Positions 1 to 5,066 of a stretch of 6,671 nucleotides of DNA are shown piece by piece. The notes beneath the pieces are model-generated. The model searched no databases and had not been told where the DNA came from. It worked only from the letters and a program-made list of their open reading frames with translations. Every line of letters begins with the position of its first letter. Position 1 is the stretch's first letter. Made by a program: the position numbers and the translations under genes. The stretch is from Bacillota bacterium (lineage in GTDB: Bacteria; Bacillota_A; Clostridia; Acetivibrionales; DUMB01). The stretch is taken from contig JAMOAC010000255.1 of the NCBI GenBank assembly GCA_023621975.1, positions 1-6,671 of the forward strand, written 5' to 3'.

Positions 1-6
1 TCCTCC
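1..6 (-). promoter_or_regulatory. Ribosome-binding-site-like GGAGGA at the window edge
   Basis: The minus strand reads GGTACGGAGGA up to base 1. This is a strong Shine-Dalgarno match, so a leftward gene probably starts within about 5-10 bases beyond the window. Its product cannot be seen; a transposase is one possibility given the repeats at 106-144. Confidence 0.4.
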
Positions 7-105
7 GTACCACATTGGTAACCTGTCTGCTTTTTTTGCTTTGAACGGACTTAATCCTCTTTGCTTGGAATTCTTTTCCTACCTCACTTAATATACAAAT
101 TTACC

Positions 106-144
106 ACGACATAATTATGGGTTTTTGCTACGACATAATTATGG
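106..144. repeat. Two direct copies of a 15-bp motif with palindromic core
   Basis: ACGACATAATTATGG occurs at 106-120 and 130-144, identical over all 15 bases and 24 bp apart. The core CATAATTATG is a perfect 10-bp palindrome in each copy. Spacing and placement resemble the internal repeats bound by a transposase at an IS end. An operator pair for the leftward gene is the alternative. Confidence 0.75.
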
Positions 145-150
145 ATTTAC

Positions 151-170
151 GGTAATTGGCACAAATTACC
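151..170. repeat. Short inverted repeat
   Basis: GGTAATT (151-157) and AATTACC (164-170) are perfect reverse complements around the 6-base spacer GGCACA. It lies between the 15-bp repeats and the presumed outer edge of the element. There is no T-tract on either side, so it is not a typical terminator. Confidence 0.5.
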
Positions 171-180
171 CCACTACGGT

Positions 181-280
181 CAAAGATATCATACGCTGAA
201 TTAGGGACATCTTTAAGTGAAAAGGATATCTCAGACTGAATGAAGGGAACTCATAACATATTGAGATTTCATGAGATATT
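181..280. repeat. About five degenerate 20-bp tandem repeats
   Basis: Cutting the sequence into 20-base rows from 181 lines up a recurring pattern of A/G-rich bases, then ATATC or a close variant, then CTGAA at the row end. Rows 181-200 and 221-240 are closest, sharing GATATC at 185-190 and 225-230 and CTGAA at 196-200 and 236-240. Rows 201-220, 241-260 and 261-280 are more diverged and shift by a base. The period is close to two helical turns. It may be a worn minisatellite or protein-binding array next to the IS-like end; the function is unknown. Confidence 0.5.
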
Positions 281-348
281 CGTAAAACTGATTATAAAAT
301 TAACTTAACTCCCTTTCTAAATATTATTTGGCCTTGTGGACTTCTTGA

Positions 349-393
349 ATCTTTCGAGTATCAAATAAAAAAGTCTTGAAAGATATTCTTTTT
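349..393 (+). terminator. Possible weak intrinsic terminator
   Basis: ATCTTTCGAG (349-358) can pair with CTTGAAAGAT (375-384), ten pairs with one G-U, around a 16-base loop. It is followed by ATTCTTTTT. The stem is AT-rich and would be weak. No gene ends just upstream, so it could only stop stray or outward transcription from the left. A chance palindrome in AT-rich DNA is quite possible. Confidence 0.28.
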
Positions 394-545
394 AAAATTA
401 AATTAATTTCAAAAATAAAATTAAATTATAAAAAATGAAATTAGCAAATTTTTATTATTTTTTGTTTTTATTTTTGTTTATATGTATTCTACAAATTTTA
501 AAAAAATCCTTCTTTTTATTTTAATATTTTAATAAAATTAATTTT

Positions 546-553
546 AAACGTTT
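546..553. promoter_or_regulatory. Candidate LacI-type operator core (AAACGTTT)
   Basis: AAACGTTT is a perfect 8-bp palindrome with a central CG, extended on both sides by mostly symmetrical TTTT/AAT. LacI-family proteins typically bind palindromes with a central CG flanked by A on the left and T on the right. CG is very rare in this spacer and this is its only CG-centred palindrome. It lies over 400 bp upstream of the regulator start, which weakens a role in autoregulation. Confidence 0.25.
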
Positions 554-598
554 TAATTAAATTTAATATTTTTATTGATATTTATAAATAATATCTTT

Positions 599-615
599 AT
601 ACTATAATTAATTAA
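599..615. repeat. 17-bp direct repeat, copy 1 (with TATAAT)
   Basis: ATACTATAATTAATTAA is identical at 599-615 and 901-917, 302 bp apart. It includes TATAAT at 603-608, a perfect -10 hexamer. A -35 is poor here (TTTATA at 581-586, 16 bp away). This may be a second, more distal promoter for the regulator gene or the scar of a duplication. Confidence 0.5.
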
Positions 616-640
616 ACTAACAAGGATACCTGAATTTCGT

Positions 641-742
641 ACTTAAGTCAGAACTTAAATATGTAATTTAATAGCTTGAATATGTAATTAATAACTTAAG
701 TATTTAACCTGACCATGATTGTTAATAGTAAGTTACTTAAGT
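641..742. repeat. Phased ACTTAAGT motif array
   Basis: The 8-bp palindrome ACTTAAGT occurs exactly at 641-648, 694-701 and 735-742, with relatives ACTTAAAT at 653-660 and GCTTGAAT at 674-681. From 653 the starts are spaced 21, 20 and 41 bases, that is multiples of about 20.5 bp or two helical turns. Between them, TATGTAATT repeats at 661-668 and 682-689, so 654-694 is also an imperfect 20-21 bp tandem duplication. It could be a cooperative binding site for a regulator, but it lacks the central CG that LacI-type proteins favour. Function unknown. Confidence 0.5.
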
Positions 743-881
743 ATATTATAAAACAAATAAAGATATTAAAAAAGTACACAAATATTACCTAAAATATAAA
801 TGCTCAGGGATTGGCACATGAACATGAAAAATATGCATGAAAATATAAATAATTCATCTAACAATAATTATTAAACAATGA

Positions 882-910
882 TGTACAAATATATTGATTA
901 ATACTATAAT
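882..910 (+). promoter_or_regulatory. Likely promoter of the LacI/SBP regulator gene
   Basis: TATAAT at 905-910 is a perfect -10 hexamer, and TGTACA at 882-887 matches four of six bases of the TTGACA -35 with a 17-bp spacer. Transcription would start near 917, giving a leader of about 55 bases before the start at 972. The -10 lies within the second copy of the 17-bp repeat. In DNA this AT-rich, -10 matches arise easily by chance, so the spacing and position are the main support. Confidence 0.45.
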
Positions 911-917
911 TAATTAA
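901..917. repeat. 17-bp direct repeat, copy 2
   Basis: Identical over 17 bases to 599-615. This copy supplies the -10 hexamer (905-910) of the likely promoter for the gene at 972. Confidence 0.5.
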
Positions 918-957
918 GTAAAATAAAGTAAATAAGCTGTTTTTTATTTTTTTCAAC

Positions 958-967
958 AGGGGGAGAG
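958..967 (+). promoter_or_regulatory. Ribosome binding site for the regulator
   Basis: The purine run AGGGGGAGAG ends four bases before the ATG at 972. It supports that start over the in-frame ATG at 981, which would place the site 13 bases away. Confidence 0.7.
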
Positions 968-971
968 ACAA

Positions 972-3248
972 ATGGCGACAATGAAAGACGTTGCACGGCT
1001 CGCAAAGGTGTCGGTTGCTACCGTATCAAATTATATTAATAATTCAAAACCTGTAAAGCCTGAAACTGTAGCAAGAATACAAGCGGCAATTGAACAGTTG
1101 AATTTTCTGCCAAATGCAAGCGCAAGAAATTTGAAAGTCAAATCATCCAATGAAATAGCCGTTATTTTGCCAAATTTAAATGATACTTACTATATTGACA
1201 TATTCAAGGGTATAGAAAAAGTTTTCCAAAGCAGCAACTATTTCGTAAATGTGGCTTTCTCGGATGAAATACCCGATAAAGAAATAATGTTGATAAACAA
1301 TTTTTTAAAAAAGAACATAAGCGGGGCAATTGTTATCACCTGCCAGCCTGACAATACAGATTTCTTTAACAGGAACTTCATACAGAGAAACATCCCCCTG
1401 GTTGTCATAGACAGGCAAATAAAAGACCTGGAGACAAATTTTATCTGCTTTGACAATGCCAGTGCAATTAAAAAAATTACCGAAAGCCTTATTCTGAATA
1501 ATTACAGAAAAATAGGCCTTGTAGTCGGGCCGGAGGAATACTATTGTGAAAGCGAGTGCATCAAAGGGTATAAAAGCGCTCATATTCAATATGACCTGAA
1601 AATTGACAACGATATGATTTTACATACAAACCTGTCCAAAGAAGATGCTTTCCGTATAGGCATATCCATGATAGCATACAAGGAACCGGATGCTGTTATA
1701 ACTTCAGCCGAGTCAATAGCCAAAGGCATTATAGAAGCAGCTCATTTAAGAAGAATCAGGATACCGGAGGATATGCTGATAATAACCTTAAATCAGGAGT
1801 ACTGGAACAAGCAGGAACTGCATCCCGGCATTATCGGGACCGCAAGGCCCGCAATGGATATGGGAGAACAGGCTTCAATACTATTGAGAAAAAACATTAA
1901 CTCACCCGTCCTTTTTGAAAAACAAAAAATAGTTATGAAGGATAAGATATTGTCAGAAGATTTCAATCTTTTTGATAAATGCCGTGTTAATTTTTCAACA
2001 GCCAGAAAAAAGGGTGAGATAAATGTTTTAATGCTGGATTGCAACCTCGCAAATGCAATAAAAAATCTTCTTCCTTATTTTATGGATCAAACGGGCATAG
2101 ATGTAAAAATCAGGACGCTGCATCAGCAATACCTGCTTGACAGAATTATTACTGACTATGAAACCAACAACAATCCATCCGATGTATACATGTTCGACAT
2201 CCCGTGGTTACCCTACATTGCCTCTAACGGCTACATGGCGGATATTTCAGAATTTATAAATTCTCCGGAATTCGATAAAAATATTTTCCTCCCTGGCTGT
2301 CTTAAATATTACAGCGAATTTGAAGGAAAACATTATGGTGTGCCTTTTATCTACGGCCCTCAGGTCCTGTTTTACAGAAAGGATTTATTTACCAACAAAA
2401 AGCTGGGAGAAGAATTTGAAAAAAGATACAAGACAAAACTCAGGCCTCCCAGGACATGGCTTGAGTTTAACGCTGTTGCCGAATTCTTTACCAGGGCGTT
2501 TAACCCTGATTCGCCTGTAGAGTACGGCACTTCTGTAGCTGCAGCATATTTCGAGCTGCTTGCTCCGGAGTTGTTAATACGCTTGTGGGCTTATGGCGGA
2601 GAAATATTTAATAAGGAAAACAAAGTGGTTATAAATTCACAAAGGAATATTAAGGCATTTACCAATTTTTGCAAAACACTTGATTTCGTAAATCCTGATT
2701 TTCTCAATTACAACATCGAAAGAACCGTTCATGATTTTTACACTGGAAAGACAGCAATGCTTATTGGTTTTCCGTCATATATATCAGTAATAAACAACCG
2801 GTTTAAGTCCAAAATAGTGGGAAAAATAGGATATGAGCAAATACCCGGCAGGTCTCCTGTCCTGGGCGGCTGGAGCCTGGGAATATCTCCCCACAGCAAA
2901 AAAAAGGAGGAAGCCCTCAAGTTTATCAACTGGGCATGCGGAAAGGAAATAGGCTTATATTGCACAATACTGGAGGGACAGTCCCCCATAGTGGACCTAT
3001 ACAAAAACGACGATTTGCAAAAACTTTACCCATGGCTTACACTCCTGCTTGACATCTATGATTCGTGTAATGTCAGGGTAGGCCCGTATAAACCCGGGGG
3101 AAAGATAATTCCACAGGACAGGATTGAATATTTGATGTGCAAACCCTTATACTCAGTTATTGAGAAAAAACAGCCCCTTGAGGAAGCTCTTGAAACTGCC
3201 CAAAAAGAACTGGAAGAACTTTTCGAAAGCTATGGATATCCACAGTAA
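972..3248 (+). CDS. Chimeric LacI-family regulator fused to a family-1 solute-binding-protein domain
   Basis: A 758-residue protein, about twice the usual 330-340 of LacI regulators. Residues 4-55 are a LacI helix-turn-helix and hinge (KDVARLAKVSVATVSNYIN, then ARNLK at 51-55). Residues about 61-335 are a LacI sensor core with recognisable IPLVVIDR, EDMLIIT and TARPAMDMGEQA segments. From residue 349 (INVLML) to the end is a nearly complete family-1 ABC solute-binding fold, including the FIYGPQVLFYRKDLF segment, MLIGFPSY, and GGWSLGIS at 632-639 followed by the KFINWA helix. No signal peptide, lipobox or membrane segment precedes this second domain, so the protein should be a cytoplasmic transcription factor sensing a sugar or oligosaccharide. 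In the LacI sensor the usual FDD is LNQ (273-275) and the usual Arg before GY is Cys196. No transporter or glycosidase gene is visible nearby, so the target genes are unknown. Fold assignment is confident; ligand and regulon are not. Confidence 0.9.
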   Translation: MATMKDVARLAKVSVATVSNYINNSKPVKPETVARIQAAIEQLNFLPNASARNLKVKSSNEIAVILPNLNDTYYIDIFKGIEKVFQSSNYFVNVAFSDEIPDKEIMLINNFLKKNISGAIVITCQPDNTDFFNRNFIQRNIPLVVIDRQIKDLETNFICFDNASAIKKITESLILNNYRKIGLVVGPEEYYCESECIKGYKSAHIQYDLKIDNDMILHTNLSKEDAFRIGISMIAYKEPDAVITSAESIAKGIIEAAHLRRIRIPEDMLIITLNQEYWNKQELHPGIIGTARPAMDMGEQASILLRKNINSPVLFEKQKIVMKDKILSEDFNLFDKCRVNFSTARKKGEINVLMLDCNLANAIKNLLPYFMDQTGIDVKIRTLHQQYLLDRIITDYETNNNPSDVYMFDIPWLPYIASNGYMADISEFINSPEFDKNIFLPGCLKYYSEFEGKHYGVPFIYGPQVLFYRKDLFTNKKLGEEFEKRYKTKLRPPRTWLEFNAVAEFFTRAFNPDSPVEYGTSVAAAYFELLAPELLIRLWAYGGEIFNKENKVVINSQRNIKAFTNFCKTLDFVNPDFLNYNIERTVHDFYTGKTAMLIGFPSYISVINNRFKSKIVGKIGYEQIPGRSPVLGGWSLGISPHSKKKEEALKFINWACGKEIGLYCTILEGQSPIVDLYKNDDLQKLYPWLTLLLDIYDSCNVRVGPYKPGGKIIPQDRIEYLMCKPLYSVIEKKQPLEEALETAQKELEELFESYGYPQ

Positions 3249-3250
3249 AG

Positions 3251-3279
3251 CTGTCCCAAACGGCAACAAGGTTTGGCAG
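3251..3279 (+). terminator. Hairpin just after the regulator stop, without a T-tract
   Basis: CCAAAC (3256-3261) pairs with GTTTGG (3271-3276), and CTG (3251-3253) can extend the stem with CAG (3277-3279) across a two-base bulge. It begins two bases past the TAA. No run of T follows, so it is at best a weak or factor-assisted terminator or a 3' end stabiliser. Confidence 0.25.
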
Positions 3280-3284
3280 GAGTG

Positions 3285-3373
3285 TGACAGTGTGACATAA
3301 TCGACAGATGTGACAAAAATAACATGTATGACGAAAATGACAGGTAGGTCGGGAGTGACAGATGTGGAAAGAA
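3285..3373. repeat. 9-bp-period degenerate tandem repeat (TGACA units)
   Basis: TGACA or a close variant begins at 3285, 3293, 3302, 3311, 3320, 3329, 3338, (3347), 3356 and (3365). After one 8-base first unit the period is exactly 9. Units at 3293, 3302, 3311, 3338 and 3356 keep GACA; 3320 is TAACA, 3329 is TGACG, and 3347 (GGTCG) and 3365 (TGGAA) are worn. The array fills most of the 163-bp spacer between the convergent regulator and gpsA genes. A multiple of three bases means open frames pass through it on both strands, giving spurious V-T-x or C-H-x peptides. Origin may be slippage of a short minisatellite; function unknown. Confidence 0.75.
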
Positions 3374-3411
3374 CCGTTACCTGCCACCCCCCTGCTACAT
3401 ACCCTGTTTCA

Positions 3412-4404
3412 TTACATTTCACATTTCCTGTCCCTCATCATCAGCTCATACACAGCCTGCCTTGGGTCTTTACCTTCAAACAAAATCTTGTATGCCTCAT
3501 CGATAATAGGCGTGGATATGTTTAATTTCTTTGCCAGCTTATATGCGGCTTTTGTGGTTGTAATCCCCTCAACCACCATTTTTACTTCGCTTACAGCCTC
3601 TTCCATTGTCTTTCCCTTGCCTATCAGTATGCCTGCGCGCCTGTTCCTGCTGTGCATACTGGTGCAGGTAACTATTAAATCCCCTATACCGGAAAGGCCT
3701 GCAAATGTCTCAGGCCGGGCGCCCAGTGCCACCCCAAGCCTGGACATTTCCATAATACCCCTTGTCATCAACGCAGCCTTGGTATTGTCTCCGAAGCCCA
3801 GGCCGTCGGAAATTCCTGCACAGAGGGCTATTACGTTTTTTATGGCTCCGCCCAGTTCAACACCTACAATATCCGGATTCGTGTACACCCTGAATGTCGA
3901 GGACATAAGCACATCCTGTACATACTCGGCAGCCGCCATGTCCCGGGATGCGGCAACATAAGCGGAAGGCATGCCGCATGCAAGTTCTTCGGCATGACAC
4001 GGCCCTGACAGGGCAACTACCCTTGCATCCGGAATTTCCTGGTTTATTACTTCAGACATCCTTAGAAAAGTATCCTCTTCAATTCCTTTTGAAAAGCAGC
4101 ATATTATCCGTGAACCACTGATATATTTCGAAATATTTCTTGCATTCTGCCGAACCGTATGGGAAGGCACAACCATTGCGATCAGGTCATTGCCATCCAA
4201 TGCTTCCTGCAGGCTTGTGGTACAAATTACACCTTCGGGAATTTTTGCCCCGGGCAGTTTGTATTTGTGTTCCCTGTATGTATTAATCATGTCTGCCTCT
4301 TCTTTAAAAGGAGACCACATTTTTACATTATGCCCGTTTCCGGCAAGCAATATGGAAACAGCCGTACCCATGCTTCCGGCACCAATTACCGCAACGTTCT
4401 TCAC
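3412..4404 (-). CDS. gpsA: Glycerol-3-phosphate dehydrogenase [NAD(P)+]
   Basis: Reduces dihydroxyacetone phosphate to sn-glycerol-3-phosphate in the cytoplasm, supplying the backbone for phospholipids. The 330 residues match the family's usual length. Visible are the N-terminal dinucleotide-binding motif GAGSMG (8-13), VPSHTVR (79-85), FSKGIE (104-109), LSGPCHAEE (132-140), the catalytic lysine in GGAIKN (Lys189), and the substrate-side NTKAALMTRG (207-216). The start is GTG at 4404, chosen because GGAGG at 4418-4414 lies 9 bases upstream and the Rossmann motif follows at the expected distance. It is the last gene of the leftward cluster, 55 bases after plsY, whose product uses its product. 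It ends facing the chimeric regulator, with no clear terminator between them. In many clostridia spoIVA follows gpsA; here it does not. Confidence 0.96.
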   Translation of the reverse strand: MKNVAVIGAGSMGTAVSILLAGNGHNVKMWSPFKEEADMINTYREHKYKLPGAKIPEGVICTTSLQEALDGNDLIAMVVPSHTVRQNARNISKYISGSRIICCFSKGIEEDTFLRMSEVINQEIPDARVVALSGPCHAEELACGMPSAYVAASRDMAAAEYVQDVLMSSTFRVYTNPDIVGVELGGAIKNVIALCAGISDGLGFGDNTKAALMTRGIMEMSRLGVALGARPETFAGLSGIGDLIVTCTSMHSRNRRAGILIGKGKTMEEAVSEVKMVVEGITTTKAAYKLAKKLNISTPIIDEAYKILFEGKDPRQAVYELMMRDRKCEM

Positions 4405-4413
4405 CGCAACAAT

Positions 4414-4418
4414 CCTCC
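4414..4418 (-). promoter_or_regulatory. Ribosome binding site fixing the GTG start of gpsA
   Basis: GGAGG on the minus strand, 9 bases before the GTG at 4404. No ATG lies in frame between the site and the conserved N-terminal KNVAVIGAG segment, so GTG is the start. Confidence 0.75.
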
Positions 4419-4459
4419 AACCAATTAATCTTTATTGTTTGAAAATATATTTTACTGAA

Positions 4460-5062
4460 CTATCTTCCCAGTTTTCTAAAGTCCAGTTTTGATTCGGTCC
4501 CGTTCAGTATTCTGGATATATTTGAACGGTGTCTGAAAATAACAAGCAAACATATTACGATAGAAAAAATTACAAAACCCGCGTCCTGCCTGTAAACAAT
4601 TGCCAGAACAGGAAACAATGCTGCAGCTATTATAGACCCCAGGGAAACGTATCTTGTCATGACAACAACAACGGCAAAAATCAGTAGCAGCAAAGCCGCT
4701 ATCTCCGCATTCATCATAAACAAAACTGCTGCGGAGGTGAGTACGCCCTTGCCTCCTTTAAATTGAAAATACACAGGCCAGTTATGTCCGATAATTGCCA
4801 GCGTTCCTGCCGTCATGGCCCCCACTTTCCCTGCAAGGGCAAGTCCAAACAAATAGGAAATAATTCCTTTCAGAATATCACCTATAAGCACAAAAAACGC
4901 AGCTTTCTTTCCCAGTGTCCTCAAAGTATTTGTCATACCGGCATTACCGCTTCCATACTGCCTTATGTCTATTCTATATAATTTTCCAACAATTATCGAA
5001 CTGTTTATGCTACCTAACAGATACCCCGCAATTCCTGACAGCACAATCTGTAAAAATGACAT
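4460..5062 (-). CDS. plsY: Acyl-phosphate:glycerol-3-phosphate acyltransferase
   Basis: Integral membrane enzyme that transfers the acyl group of acyl-phosphate (made by PlsX) to glycerol-3-phosphate, giving lysophosphatidate. The 200-residue protein shows the three family motifs: GSGNAGMTN (37-45), GHNWPVYFQFKGGKG (92-106) and RHRSNISRILNG (177-188) with ESK after it. Hydrophobic segments lie at about 4-24, 54-77, 80-91, 111-134, 139-157 and 161-176, typical of the multi-pass fold. The ATG at 5062 is preferred over a GTG at 5077, because GAGGAG at 5075-5070 sits 7 bases before the ATG but overlaps the GTG. Only four bases separate the der stop from this start and the ribosome site lies in the end of der, suggesting co-transcription and translational coupling. 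The next gene, gpsA, makes its substrate. Confidence 0.95.
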   Translation of the reverse strand: MSFLQIVLSGIAGYLLGSINSSIIVGKLYRIDIRQYGSGNAGMTNTLRTLGKKAAFFVLIGDILKGIISYLFGLALAGKVGAMTAGTLAIIGHNWPVYFQFKGGKGVLTSAAVLFMMNAEIAALLLLIFAVVVVMTRYVSLGSIIAAALFPVLAIVYRQDAGFVIFSIVICLLVIFRHRSNISRILNGTESKLDFRKLGR

Positions 5063-5066
5063 AAAA

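Larger units (their letters stand above)
1..182 (-). mobile_element. Possible insertion-sequence terminus (IS21-like), body off the left edge
   Basis: Seen: two copies of a 15-bp motif 24 bp apart (106-120 and 130-144), a 7-bp inverted repeat just outside them (151-157 with 164-170), and, read on the minus strand, a GGAGGA sequence at 6-1 placed to serve a gene starting just left of the window. Known: IS21-family elements begin with TG and carry several subterminal repeats before the transposase gene istA, which usually starts one or two hundred bases inside. The minus strand from 182 begins TGACC, which fits, but the exact outer edge is uncertain. No transposase sequence is visible, so the family is inferred from layout only. 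It could instead be an ordinary upstream region of an unrelated leftward gene. Confidence 0.4.
183..971. other. Long AT-rich spacer without a convincing gene
   Basis: Nearly 800 bases separate the IS-like end from the regulator gene. The stretch is far richer in A and T than the coding regions and has very few CG dinucleotides. All reading frames are short, and the two small ATG-started frames (435-524 and 818-874) have weak support. It does contain several repeats, a terminator-like hairpin and promoter-like sequences, listed separately. It could be a large regulatory region for the regulator gene or decayed DNA left by mobile elements. Confidence 0.7.

Noticed and set aside
435..524. 29-residue hydrophobic peptide frame in the AT-rich spacer
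   Set aside because: No ribosome binding site precedes the ATG, and Phe/Leu/Ile-rich peptides are expected from T-rich DNA by chance.
181..742. CRISPR array
   Set aside because: The repeats in the left spacer are degenerate, 8-20 bp long and without unique spacers of constant length.
3153..3422. Minus-strand frames with a Cys-His-rich repetitive peptide
   Set aside because: They arise because the 9-bp repeat is a multiple of three. They overlap the end of the regulator gene and lack a ribosome binding site, and the composition simply reflects TGTCA read in frame.
3362..3961. 199-residue plus-strand frame opposite gpsA
   Set aside because: It is entirely antisense to the well-supported gpsA gene for most of its length, with no motif and no good ribosome binding site.
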